DNA of 64,000 nt from Aquipseudomonas guryensis (GTDB taxonomy: Bacteria; Pseudomonadota; Gammaproteobacteria; Pseudomonadales; Pseudomonadaceae). Of this stretch, positions 42,217-50,691 are shown one piece after another (the first letter of the stretch is position 1; each line of letters begins with the position of its first letter). Both the position numbers and the translations under genes were made by a program. Below the pieces are notes generated by a model. The model worked only from the letters and a program-made list of their open reading frames with translations, did not search any database and was not told the DNA's origin. The stretch is taken from positions 186,001-250,000 of the forward strand of contig NZ_JACJFN010000005.1 in assembly GCF_014164785.1 (NCBI RefSeq), read 5' to 3'.

Positions 42217-43290
42217 ATGCGCAAGCTCATATTGCTGTGCCTGCTATGTTTTTCATCGCTGCTCCACGCCGCCCCCGGCGTCTTCCCCGATTCCACCTTC
42301 AACAACCTCGACTACGGTCTGTACTGGTTCGGCTATGGCGACACCTGGCAGAAAGCCGTACCTGGGCAAAGCAACGCCTACTACGGCGCCAGCAAACCCA
42401 CGGTGATCTACATCCATGGTTGGCAAAACGGTACGACCGCGCGCAAGGACCGCGAAACCTTCAACCGCGAGGGCGCCGGTGGCCCGGCGCTGGACCTGGC
42501 CGATTCCTGGCTGCGGGCCGGCTACAACGTCGGCGTGCTGTACTGGAACCAGTTCGCCGACGAGGGCGAAGTGACAGACGCCGAAGCCAAGATCTGGAGC
42601 GCCACTGGCCCGCGCGCCATGCGCTGGCGCAACAGCAGCGGGGTGTATGCCAGCGGCCCGAGCCAGTCAGTCGGCGACCTGCTGTTCAAGAGTTACAAGG
42701 ACAATCTGGCCGGCTACAGCGGCAGCAACATCCGCATCCTCGGTCACTCCTTGGGCAACCAGGTAGCCATCGTCCTGAGCAAGAAGATCAGCGATGCGGT
42801 CACGGCCGGCACCGTCAACAGCAAGCTGCTGCCCAAGCGTGTGGCGCTGCTTGACCCCTTCTACTCGAACAACGCCAAGAGCTGGCTCGGCAACCAGTGG
42901 ACCGGCGCGGTCAGCCGCAGCTATGTCAGCGAGCTGAAGGGCAAAGGGGTGATCTTCGAGGCCTACCGTACTTCGGCGGTCACCAGCACCATCTTCGTCG
43001 GCGATGCCAACTCCGGGCTGATGAACATGACCGCCTTCAGCGAGCTGAAACCCTGGTACTTCAACTCCGTACAGATCACCGAGAAGCACAATGCCGCAGT
43101 CTGGCATTACCTCTGGTCCTTCAGCTTCAATCCACCCCTGGTGACCGGCACCAGCAACCAGGCCGCCTCGGCCAAGACCTCTGACAGCCGCATCACCACC
43201 CTGATGAATGGCACGCAGAAGCTGGTGCATGACCAGGGCGCCTACACCAAGGAACCCTCGGACGATAACTTCAAGCTGCAAGCCCGCTAG
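42217..43290 (+). CDS. Secreted lipase-like alpha/beta hydrolase
   Basis: 357 residues. Signal peptide cut near LLHA. VIYIHGWQNG gives the oxyanion-hole start and RILGHSLGNQ the nucleophile elbow. A likely Asp sits in VALLDPF, and His lies in one of the later blocks. This arrangement fits secreted lipases/esterases. AGGG precedes the start. No cognate foldase gene is adjacent. Substrate is not defined. Confidence 0.78.
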   Translation: MRKLILLCLLCFSSLLHAAPGVFPDSTFNNLDYGLYWFGYGDTWQKAVPGQSNAYYGASKPTVIYIHGWQNGTTARKDRETFNREGAGGPALDLADSWLRAGYNVGVLYWNQFADEGEVTDAEAKIWSATGPRAMRWRNSSGVYASGPSQSVGDLLFKSYKDNLAGYSGSNIRILGHSLGNQVAIVLSKKISDAVTAGTVNSKLLPKRVALLDPFYSNNAKSWLGNQWTGAVSRSYVSELKGKGVIFEAYRTSAVTSTIFVGDANSGLMNMTAFSELKPWYFNSVQITEKHNAAVWHYLWSFSFNPPLVTGTSNQAASAKTSDSRITTLMNGTQKLVHDQGAYTKEPSDDNFKLQAR

Positions 43291-43318
43291 TAACTCACCG
43301 CAGTCCGATCCAGGGCAA

Positions 43319-44101
43319 TCAGGCCTGCGGTTTGCTGAACTCCCCGTGCCGGCCCGCTCCCGCGCTGAAGCGCTGGGCACCGGCGCGGGTTTCACCACTC
43401 GCCACCACCGCCATGCCAGCGCGAAACTCCGCATGCAGGGCCGCATCCAGCGGCAACTGCCACTGGCCATAGACACTGGCGCGATCCGTCAGCATGCACA
43501 GCTGGGGGAATTCGGCGAGCTGCGCCGCCAGCTGCTCGGCCACGGCACGCGCGCTGCCACTGGGCACCACGCGATTGACCAGGCCCATCTGCAAGGCTTC
43601 CTCGGCCATCACGGCACGTCCGGTGAGGATCAAATCGAGCGCCCGGCCCTGGCCGACGATGCGCGGCAAACGCACCGTGCCACCGTCGATCAGCGGCACG
43701 CCGAAGCGCCGACAGAACACCCCAAGCACGGCATCCGCCGCCATTACCCGCAGGTCAGCCAGCAGTGCCAGCTCCAGGCCGCCCGCTACCGCATGGCCTT
43801 CGATGGCGGCGATCAGCGGCTTGCTCAGCAGCATGCGACTCGGTCCCATGGGCCCGTCGCCATCCTCCTGCAGTCGATTGCTCCGCTCACCGTCTTGCGC
43901 CACCGCAGCCAGGTCGGCGCCGGCACAGAAGGTACCGCCAGCACCGGTAAGTACCGCCACCCGTGCCGACTCGTCGCGTTCGAACTCGCGCAGCGCGGCG
44001 GCCAAAGCATCGGCAGTCGGCCGGTCGACGGCGTTGCGCACTTCGGGGCGGTTGAGGATCAGAGTGGTAACCGGGCCGTGCTTCTCGACCAGAACATTCA
44101 T
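43319..44101 (-). CDS. Crotonase-family enoyl-CoA hydratase/isomerase
   Basis: 260 residues. FCAGADL and AVAGGLELAL form the oxyanion hole, with one catalytic Glu (GGLELAL). At the place of the second hydratase Glu the sequence reads FCRRFGVPLIDGG, so it lacks that acid by hand alignment and may not be a simple hydratase. It is alone on its strand, 97 bp downstream of the SDR gene stop. Confidence 0.85.
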   Translation of the reverse strand: MNVLVEKHGPVTTLILNRPEVRNAVDRPTADALAAALREFERDESARVAVLTGAGGTFCAGADLAAVAQDGERSNRLQEDGDGPMGPSRMLLSKPLIAAIEGHAVAGGLELALLADLRVMAADAVLGVFCRRFGVPLIDGGTVRLPRIVGQGRALDLILTGRAVMAEEALQMGLVNRVVPSGSARAVAEQLAAQLAEFPQLCMLTDRASVYGQWQLPLDAALHAEFRAGMAVVASGETRAGAQRFSAGAGRHGEFSKPQA

Positions 44102-44140
44102 GGCGGCGTCGCTCCTGCAGGACTCGCAGCACCATAGAAC

Positions 44141-44168
44141 AAAAAGGCCGGCGCATGCGCCGGCCTTC
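44141..44168 (-). terminator. Rho-independent terminator of the SDR gene
   Basis: On the minus strand AAGGCCGGCGC / GCGCCGGCCTT around a two-base loop, followed by five Ts. It lies 30 bp after the SDR stop and before the crotonase gene. Confidence 0.85.
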
Positions 44169-44197
44169 TGGCCAATCTCCGGAACCTGCGGTGAGGC

Positions 44198-45115
44198 TTA
44201 ACCCAGCTTCATGTACTTCTGCAGGTTAGCCATCATCTCGCGCAGTGCGGTGACGTTGTCATCCGGATGCACGGCACCCTCGAAGTCGCCGATCTGTTTC
44301 CAGTGGCCGGCCACGTCTTCCGGGCTGAAGCCAGCCTTGGGGTCGAAACCGGCGCCCAGGCTACGCTCCCAGCGCACCTTGCCGACCCAGCCGCCGCCGA
44401 CTTCGTAGAGGCCGCCGGTGTCCTGGCACTGCTCGCTGCCGAGGTACACCACCAGCGGGCTGACCAGTTCCGGCTTGAGCTGGTCAAACACTTGCGGCGG
44501 GATCAGGCCTTCGGTCATGCGCGTACCGCCGGTAGGGGCGATGGCGTTGACCAGCACGTTGTTCTTGCGCCCTTCGATGGCCAGGGTACGGGTCAGGCCA
44601 TACAGGCCGAGCTTGGCCATACCGTAGTTGGACTGACCGAAGTTGCCGTAGATGCCCGAAGTAGAGGCGGTGAAGATCACCCGACCGAAGTTCTGCTCGC
44701 GCAGGTGCGGCCAGGCGGCGTGGGTCACCTTGTAGGCGCCCTCGACGTGGACCTTGTAGACCAGGTCCCAGTCGGCGTCTTCCATCTTGACGAAGGACTT
44801 GTCGCGCAGGATGCCGGCGTTGTTGACCACCACGTCGATGCGACCGAAGGCATCCAGGGCGTTCTGCACGATCTTGCCGCCATCGGTCACCGAGTCATGG
44901 TTGGCCACAGCGGTACCACCGGCCGCCTGGATCTCGGCCACCACCTTGTCCGCCGCCGAGGCGTTGGCACCTTCGCCGTGGGCACTGCCGCCCAGGTCGT
45001 TGACCACCACACGCGCGCCATGCTTGGCGAACAGCAGTGCGTGGGCCCGTCCGAGACCACCACCGGCGCCAGTGACGATCACGACCTTGTCTTCGAAACG
45101 GATGGCTTCGCTCAT
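44198..45115 (-). CDS. Short-chain dehydrogenase, hydroxyacyl-CoA type
   Basis: 305 residues from the ATG at 45115, after GAGGTAG. Rossmann motif TGAGGGLGRAHA, NNAG, and catalytic Ser/Tyr/Lys in STSGIYGNFGQSNYGMAK. The length and HALLFAKHGARVVVNDLGG resemble the dehydrogenase part of multifunctional beta-oxidation enzymes. It probably oxidises 3-hydroxyacyl-CoA or a related alcohol. The C-terminal extension (about 250-305) is beyond a minimal SDR. Terminator follows. Confidence 0.88.
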   Translation of the reverse strand: MSEAIRFEDKVVIVTGAGGGLGRAHALLFAKHGARVVVNDLGGSAHGEGANASAADKVVAEIQAAGGTAVANHDSVTDGGKIVQNALDAFGRIDVVVNNAGILRDKSFVKMEDADWDLVYKVHVEGAYKVTHAAWPHLREQNFGRVIFTASTSGIYGNFGQSNYGMAKLGLYGLTRTLAIEGRKNNVLVNAIAPTGGTRMTEGLIPPQVFDQLKPELVSPLVVYLGSEQCQDTGGLYEVGGGWVGKVRWERSLGAGFDPKAGFSPEDVAGHWKQIGDFEGAVHPDDNVTALREMMANLQKYMKLG

Positions 45116-45240
45116 GAAACAGCTACCTCGGCAGGTGGGAAAGGCTCCGAGTGTCCGGCAGTAGCGGGCACTCGGCAATCATCTGCCGCACGACTGAATG
45201 GTGTTCGATAAGACAGGAAGATGATTACTGCAAAGTAAAA

Positions 45241-45783
45241 TCAGGCAGATTGATCCGCCACGCGAATCAGGCTCAGGTGGTTATACAGATGCAGCACATG
45301 GGCCTGGGTGTACTCGGCATGACTGAGGGCACCGTAGGCAAAGTGCGGCTGTAACTCGCCAGTGTGGGCGGCGAAGCGCACCAGTGCCGCCTGCAGGCGG
45401 GCGATGGCGGCCACAGTGCTGGCGGGTTCGACCAACGGAGCGGCGCCGGGAATCACTTCATCGAGCGGGTGGCGCATGGCGCCGCGAGCGCTGAACACGC
45501 TGAAGGCCAGCGGCCCGACGCTGTGGCGAAACCAGGCCGGCTTCAGCTGCGGGTAGCCGTCCATGGAGTACTCGACGCTCTGCGCGCAGTGGTTGAATAC
45601 CTCGCTCGGGCTCCAGCCCTTGAGGCTGGTCAGTTCGTGGCTGGCTAGCGCGACCAGCGCCTGCTGCGCACCGTCCAGAGTAAGCGCGGCTGGCGCCACA
45701 CCTGTGGGCAACGCCCAGAATCCAGCCCCCAGCACCACCGCACCGCCCACGGCGGCCCCCTTCAAGACAGTACGTCGCTGCAT
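45241..45783 (-). CDS. DUF1569-like Tat-exported protein
   Basis: 180 residues from the ATG at 45783, selected because GGAGG lies seven bases before it. The N-terminus carries a twin-arginine signal (RRTVLKG). The mature protein has GWSPSEVFNHCAQSVEYSMDG and a His-rich C-terminus (HLYNHLSLIRV), as in the DinB-like DUF1569 group. It overlaps the upstream hydrolase by 22 bp, so it is the last gene of a three-gene operon. Confidence 0.75.
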   Translation of the reverse strand: MQRRTVLKGAAVGGAVVLGAGFWALPTGVAPAALTLDGAQQALVALASHELTSLKGWSPSEVFNHCAQSVEYSMDGYPQLKPAWFRHSVGPLAFSVFSARGAMRHPLDEVIPGAAPLVEPASTVAAIARLQAALVRFAAHTGELQPHFAYGALSHAEYTQAHVLHLYNHLSLIRVADQSA

Positions 45784-46673
45784 GTTTTGGCCTCCAGCCA
45801 TTCACGGAACTGCAGATAGTGAGCGAGCACCTCTGCGGGTGCCTCGGTCTGCGGATAGTGGCCGATCTGCTCCAGCAACACGGTGTCGGCGTTCGCAATC
45901 AGCTCGCGGTAGCGCGCCACCATGTGCGCCCCGGAAATCGGGTCGAGTGCACCATCGATCACCCGCAGCGGCACCCCGCCTTTTTGCATGGCCGCCACCC
46001 AGCGTTCGCGCTGCTGGCGGCGCTCGGGCATGTAGCGGATCAGCCGGTGCATCACCGCCGGGCCGTCGTTGTGCGCGATCAGGCTCCAGAAGGCGTCCAG
46101 CTCCACCTCGCTGGGCGGGGTGTGCGGGCCGAACACCTTGGTCAGGTTGGCCTTCAGCTTGCCGCGCGAGAACAGCTTGCCGAGCAGCGAACCCAGCGGG
46201 CTGAGCAGCAATTTCTGCATCAGCACTGGGCGATGGGTTTCCGGAAACAGCCCGCCATTCAGGAACACGCAGCTGGCCAGCCGGATGCGCCCTTCGTGGT
46301 GCCGCGCCAGCAGCTCCTGGGCCACGCTGTCGCCGTAGTCGTGGGCCAGCACATGCACGGGGCCGGCGATGCCCAACTGAGCCAGCAGCGCCTGCTGCAG
46401 GTCGGCCTGCTCCAGCAGGCTGTAGCTATACCCGCGCGGCTTGGCCGAGTAGCCAAAGCCAAGCATGTCGCAGGCGATCACCCGGTAACGCTGCGCCAGT
46501 GCCTGCCACAGGTAGTGCCAGTCCCAGCTGGCAGTAGGGAAGCCATGGATCAGCAGCAGCGGCTCGGCATCCAGCGCCCCCGCCACCCAGTAGCGGATGG
46601 CGTGGCCCTTGAAGGTGAAGCCCTGCCCCTGCGCGCGCCATTCATCCAGGGCGATGCCTGGCAGCGTCGTCAC
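45762..46673 (-). CDS. Alpha/beta hydrolase, dehalogenase/epoxide hydrolase-like
   Basis: 303 residues, GTG start overlapping the aldolase stop as GTGA. LLIHGFPTASWDWHYLW oxyanion region and AHDYGDSVAQ as nucleophile elbow with Asp in place of Ser, typical of haloalkane dehalogenases and epoxide hydrolases. A later DGALDPI and IGHYPQTEAP give the acid and His. Second gene of the operon. Substrate unknown. Confidence 0.85.
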   Translation of the reverse strand: MTTLPGIALDEWRAQGQGFTFKGHAIRYWVAGALDAEPLLLIHGFPTASWDWHYLWQALAQRYRVIACDMLGFGYSAKPRGYSYSLLEQADLQQALLAQLGIAGPVHVLAHDYGDSVAQELLARHHEGRIRLASCVFLNGGLFPETHRPVLMQKLLLSPLGSLLGKLFSRGKLKANLTKVFGPHTPPSEVELDAFWSLIAHNDGPAVMHRLIRYMPERRQQRERWVAAMQKGGVPLRVIDGALDPISGAHMVARYRELIANADTVLLEQIGHYPQTEAPAEVLAHYLQFREWLEAKTCSDVLS

Positions 46674-47452
46674 GCCGCGTAGCCCGGCATCTGCGCATCG
46701 AGCTTGCGCAGCAGGGCCGGCCAGGCCAGATGACCACCCATGCCCTGCGGCGTCTTCATCACCCCGGCAACCATGGCCTTGGCGCCCGCGAGGATCTGCT
46801 GCGGAATATGGATCAGCTCGGCACCACCGCTCTGCGCCATGACTTGCACTTCGCAGGCGCGCTGCAGGGTGAACATCATCAGGAAGGTGTCAGCGATGCT
46901 GCCACCGGCGGTGAGCAGACCGTGATTGGGCAGGATCATGAAGTTCTTGTCGCCCAGATCGGCCTGCAGACGGGCCTTCTCGTCATGGTTCAGGGCCACG
47001 CCCTCGTAACCGTGGTAGGCCAGGCTGGAGAGAACGAACAGCGACTGCTGCGACAACGGCAGCAGGCCCTGCTTCTGCGCGGACACGGCGATGCCCGCCG
47101 GTGTGTGGATATGCAGCACGCACGTGGCATCGTGACGCACCTCATGTACCGCACTGTGGATGGTGTAGCCGGCCGGGTTGATGTCGAACGGGCTGTCCAT
47201 CAGCTTCTTGCCGCTCAAATCGACCTTGACCAGGCTGGAGGCGGTGATTTCGTGGAACATCAGCCCATAGGGGTTGATCAGGAAGTCTTCGGTGCCGGGC
47301 ACCTTGGCCGAGATGTGGGTGAAGATCAGATCATCCCAGCCATACAGAGCGATCAGCCGGTAGCAGGCGGCCAGGTCGACACGGGTCTGCCACTCAGCGG
47401 CGGAAACCTGGTCGCGCACATTCAGTTGAGGCAGGGCTTGGGCAGCGGTCAT
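46670..47452 (-). CDS. Class II aldolase/adducin-family protein
   Basis: 260 residues. FTHISAKVPG, FLINPYGLMFHEI, CVLHIHTPAGIAVSA (zinc His pair HxH) and LPNHGLLTAGGSI (third His) are the fuculose-aldolase-type motifs. A zinc-dependent aldolase or a close non-aldolase relative. GAGGATT precedes the ATG. First of three coupled genes. Confidence 0.87.
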   Translation of the reverse strand: MTAAQALPQLNVRDQVSAAEWQTRVDLAACYRLIALYGWDDLIFTHISAKVPGTEDFLINPYGLMFHEITASSLVKVDLSGKKLMDSPFDINPAGYTIHSAVHEVRHDATCVLHIHTPAGIAVSAQKQGLLPLSQQSLFVLSSLAYHGYEGVALNHDEKARLQADLGDKNFMILPNHGLLTAGGSIADTFLMMFTLQRACEVQVMAQSGGAELIHIPQQILAGAKAMVAGVMKTPQGMGGHLAWPALLRKLDAQMPGYAA

Positions 47453-47546
47453 CGGGCAATCCTCGGCGAGTTGTTGTGCCGAGGAGTCTAGCGCTCACCG
47501 AGTGGCCGGCTAGTCGCCTTGCAGGCCAGCTTAGTGGCCCTGGCGG

Positions 47547-48014
47547 TCAGAGCAGTTCGGGATAGTCACGCGCCAGCAGCGGCCAGTCGTGCTGCGCCTG
47601 CGCATCATCGGCGAGCAGGCGGAAGCCCTCGAAACGGAACTCCGGCGCCACGGTGCAACCGACCAGGCTGAAGGCGCCTAGACTGCGCGCCGCCTGCCAG
47701 GCGTGCGCCGGTACCACCCGTTGCGGCAACTGCCCCGCCGCTACCGGGCCCAGGCGCTCGACCTGCACCTGCTGCGGGCTTGCGGCGCTCAGCAGCTGCA
47801 ACGGCTCGCCTTCGTGGAAGTGCCACAACTCGTCGGCATCCACCCGGTGCCAGCGGCTGACCGCGCCGGCCGGCAACAGGAAGAGGATCGCGCTGGACGC
47901 CGCGCGGCCATCGGCCAACAGCTGCGCCGAGGTGAACAGGCGGCGGTAATAGCCACCCTCCGGATGGGCGACCAGCTGCAGCTCGCGGATAAGTTCGGCA
48001 GCGCGCGGGTGCAT
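47547..48014 (-). CDS. DUF985 cupin protein
   Basis: 155 residues. HPEGGYYRRLFTS, SAILFLLP, SRWHRVDADELWHFHEGEPL and LGAFSLVGCTVAPEF match the DUF985 cupin family, with His pairs for a metal. Its ATG shares one base with the flavodoxin stop (TGATG), so they are coupled. Enzymatic role unknown. Confidence 0.85.
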   Translation of the reverse strand: MHPRAAELIRELQLVAHPEGGYYRRLFTSAQLLADGRAASSAILFLLPAGAVSRWHRVDADELWHFHEGEPLQLLSAASPQQVQVERLGPVAAGQLPQRVVPAHAWQAARSLGAFSLVGCTVAPEFRFEGFRLLADDAQAQHDWPLLARDYPELL

Positions 48015-48463
48015 CAGGCGCGCAGGGCCGCGATCAGCTGACCCAGCCAGGGCTCGGCGTCGTCTTCCGGGGTCACGCTTTCGCTGGCATCCAGGCGCAG
48101 CATCGGCAGCGCCTCGCGCATGCCCAGCTCGGCAAACAGCTCGCGCATCAGCTCGCCGCCACCGCAAAAGGTGTCGTAGCTGGAATCACCGAGTGCCAGC
48201 ACAGCAAAGGGTTTGCCACTCCAGGCCGGGAACAGGTCACGGGTCTCGTAATAGAAGCCCTGCAGGTTGCCCGGTAACTCGCCCATGCCGGTGGTCGAGG
48301 TCACGGCCAGCAGCGCCTCGGGGTCGAAGGCCTGCACTTCCGCCAGGCTGGCCCCGGCCTTGTGCCAAGCCGAAAAACCGGCGGCATTGAGCAACTCGAC
48401 GGCGCGACGGGCAACTTCTTCGGCGGCGCCGTAGACCGAGCCGGACAGAATGGCGACTTTCAT
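48014..48463 (-). CDS. Flavodoxin-like protein (MioC type)
   Basis: 149 residues. Starts ILSGSVYGAAEEVA, the phosphate-binding FMN loop, with TSTTGMGELPGN and LGDSSYDTFCGGG as the other FMN loops. Size and sequence fit MioC/YqcA-type flavodoxins. GGAG precedes the ATG. The gene diverges from the LOV photoreceptor with 105 bp between. An electron-donor role is inferred. Confidence 0.88.
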   Translation of the reverse strand: MKVAILSGSVYGAAEEVARRAVELLNAAGFSAWHKAGASLAEVQAFDPEALLAVTSTTGMGELPGNLQGFYYETRDLFPAWSGKPFAVLALGDSSYDTFCGGGELMRELFAELGMREALPMLRLDASESVTPEDDAEPWLGQLIAALRA

Positions 48464-48568
48464 GCAGAACTCCGAAACATGCTGATAAACGCCGTGCATT
48501 ATGCCGCAAGTGGACAGCGGATCGGGATGGCATAGAATGCAGCCAATAGCGCACCCAGAGCCCATCCC

Positions 48569-49021
48569 ATGATCAATGCCAAGCTACTGCAACTGGTGAT
48601 CGATGCCTCCAACGACGGCATCGTGGTCGCCGAACAGGAAGGCGACGACAACATCCTGATCTACGCCAACCCGGCCTTCGAGCGTCTGTCTGGCTATGGC
48701 AGCGACGATATCCTCTATCAGGATTGCCGCTTCCTGCAGGGCAATGACCGCGGCCAGCCTGGCCTGCAAGCCATTCGCGAGGCGATCCGCAACCAGAAGC
48801 CGTGCCGGCAGATCATCCGCAACTACCGCCGCGATGGCAGTGCGTTCTGGAACGAACTGTCGATCACCCCGGTGTTCAACGAAGGCGACCAGCTGACCTA
48901 CTACATCGGTATCCAGAAGGATGTCAGCGAAGAAGTGGAAGCCAAGGAGCGGGTTCGGGAACTTGAGGCCGAAGTCAGCCGTCTCAAGGACGAACTCGCG
49001 GCACTCAAGGCTTCCCACTGA
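48569..49021 (+). CDS. Short LOV photoreceptor
   Basis: 150 residues. NDGIVVAEQEGDD, then YQDCRFLQGNDRGQ holds the flavin-reactive Cys53 of LOV domains, FWNELSITPVF and YYIGIQKDVSEEVE complete the fold. The C-terminus is a 30-residue coiled coil. No effector domain, as in the short LOV proteins of Pseudomonas putida, where Cys53 is also the photoactive residue. It should bind FMN and sense blue light; the output partner is unknown. Confidence 0.92.
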   Translation: MINAKLLQLVIDASNDGIVVAEQEGDDNILIYANPAFERLSGYGSDDILYQDCRFLQGNDRGQPGLQAIREAIRNQKPCRQIIRNYRRDGSAFWNELSITPVFNEGDQLTYYIGIQKDVSEEVEAKERVRELEAEVSRLKDELAALKASH

Positions 49022-49182
49022 GTCCAATTCGGGCGCACTGCAGCGCCCGCTGAACCCAGCAGATCGATAATCGGCAGAGCCCGAACGGTCGGGGGCGCAT
49101 TTTTTGCTTGCGGTCAGCTAGGCCTGTTGCCGTTTCGATAACCGCTGCGACGGGCCTTCACCCATGCCCTCTGGAGGGCAGC

Positions 49183-49794
49183 ATGTCCGAGCAAAGTGCA
49201 CTGTCCAGCGAAGAGCTGGACTTCCTCCGCCAGCTATTCAGCAGCCAGCTGATTGGCAAGCCCCTGCACATTCCAAGCTTCAAAGTCGATGGTGGTGCCC
49301 TGGCCAATGCCCTGCTCAGCCGCCTGGGCCAGCACGCCCAGCTGAATCTGAAGGCGCGCATGGGCAACTATCGCATGTCTTTCCCGCTGCAACTGGTGGA
49401 GGACGAAATGCACAGCTTGCAACTGGAGATGGGCGCACCAAGCATCTACGAAGAAGGAGTCATCCGCCGCCCATGGCGCCTGGTACTGGCCAAACCACTG
49501 CCCCTGCGGGAACAAGATGGTGCAGCGAGCAGCCTGCTGGTGCATGAAATCGCCCCCGACAGCCTGCTGATCGGGCCGCGCGGCAAAACGGCCCTGCCGG
49601 AGGAATTCAGCCTCTGGCTACCCCTACCCGGGCAGGAAGCCATCCCGGTGCACGCTCGGCGCATCCGCCAGAGCAGCGGACAGCGAGCGGCCTACAGCCT
49701 GTTGTTCAGCCACAACGAACATACCGAGCGCATCCGCCAGTTCATCTTCGAACAGTATCGCCAGCAGAACCCGCAATTGCAGGCAGTCAGCTGA
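49183..49794 (+). CDS. PilZ-like protein with degenerate binding site
   Basis: 203 residues from the ATG after GGAGG. RRPWR at 95-99 fits the RxxxR half of PilZ; the second motif (EIAPDSLLIG) does not keep DxSxxG. A 90-residue helical start and an acid C-terminal helix surround it. It may no longer bind cyclic di-GMP. The assignment rests on motif order alone. Confidence 0.55.
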   Translation: MSEQSALSSEELDFLRQLFSSQLIGKPLHIPSFKVDGGALANALLSRLGQHAQLNLKARMGNYRMSFPLQLVEDEMHSLQLEMGAPSIYEEGVIRRPWRLVLAKPLPLREQDGAASSLLVHEIAPDSLLIGPRGKTALPEEFSLWLPLPGQEAIPVHARRIRQSSGQRAAYSLLFSHNEHTERIRQFIFEQYRQQNPQLQAVS

Positions 49795-49850
49795 TACCCT
49801 GCAGCACGCTGACGATGAACTGCCATGACTGCCGGTCAAACTGCCAGTCG

Positions 49851-49889
49851 CCATAGACTGCACCACAGGGTTTGCCGTGCAGCTATAGG
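49851..49889. promoter_or_regulatory. Inverted repeat upstream of ahpC
   Basis: CCATAGACTGCAC and GTGCAGCTATAGG form an imperfect dyad 100-140 bp before ahpC. ATAG/CTAT ends recall OxyR contacts, but the spacing is not a full OxyR match. Confidence 0.35.
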
Positions 49890-49989
49890 CCGAAGCAATC
49901 GATATCATGCTTTCAATCAATTAACAGATTGGCGTCATCGCCGTTAGGATGGCGCCATCAAATTACCAACCCCCCTAAGGAGTTCACTG

Positions 49990-50553
49990 ATGAACCTCAT
50001 CAACACCCAAGTTCAGCCTTTCAAAGCCAACGCTTTCCACAACGGCGAATTCATCGAAGTGACCGAGCAGTCCCTGAAGGGCAAGTGGTCGGTACTGATC
50101 TTCATGCCGGCAGCCTTCACCTTCAACTGCCCGACCGAGATCGAAGACGCCGCCAACAACTACGCCGAGTTCCAGAAGGCCGGTACCGAGGTGTACATCG
50201 TCACCACCGACACCCACTTCTCGCACAAGGTCTGGCACGAAACCTCCCCGGCCGTTGGCAAAGCTCAGTTCCCGCTGATCGGTGACCCGACCCACGCCCT
50301 GACCAACGCTTTCGGCGTACACATCCCGGAAGAAGGCCTGGCCCTGCGTGGCACCTTCGTGATCAACCCGGAAGGCGTGATCAAGACCGTGGAAATCCAC
50401 TCCAACGAAATCGCCCGTGACGTATCGGAAACCCTGCGCAAGCTGAAAGCTGCCCAGTACACCGCCGCCAACCCGGGTCAGGTTTGCCCGGCCAAGTGGA
50501 AAGAAGGCGAGAAGACCCTGGCTCCTTCCCTGGACCTCGTAGGCAAGATCTAA
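49990..50553 (+). CDS. ahpC: Alkyl hydroperoxide reductase peroxiredoxin AhpC
   Basis: 187 residues. Peroxidatic Cys47 in FTFNCPTE and resolving Cys166 in GQVCPAKW, full length for the family. It reduces hydrogen peroxide and organic hydroperoxides in the cytosol and is recycled by AhpF, encoded 138 bp downstream. AAGGAG precedes the ATG. A terminator-like hairpin lies between the two genes. Confidence 0.97.
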   Translation: MNLINTQVQPFKANAFHNGEFIEVTEQSLKGKWSVLIFMPAAFTFNCPTEIEDAANNYAEFQKAGTEVYIVTTDTHFSHKVWHETSPAVGKAQFPLIGDPTHALTNAFGVHIPEEGLALRGTFVINPEGVIKTVEIHSNEIARDVSETLRKLKAAQYTAANPGQVCPAKWKEGEKTLAPSLDLVGKI

Positions 50554-50627
50554 GTATCTGCCTGGGGCCGTCCCGGCCCCAATCGCCTTGCGCTTTGCGG
50601 GTTGAGATCCAACCCTCCAAGTGCCCG

Positions 50628-50660
50628 AACGCCCGGGCGCGATCCGCCCGGGCGTTTGTT
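50628..50660 (+). terminator. Terminator/attenuator between ahpC and ahpF
   Basis: AACGCCCGGGCG / CGCCCGGGCGTT with a 5-base loop, then TTGTTTG. Strong stem and T-rich tail; it would make ahpC more abundant than ahpF. Confidence 0.75.
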
Positions 50661-50691
50661 TGTCCGCAATTTGTATAAAAGGAACTTCGTC

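Noticed and set aside
49900..49980. Full OxyR site directly before ahpC
   Set aside because: The four spaced tetranucleotides of the OxyR consensus do not line up; only a weaker dyad further upstream was kept.
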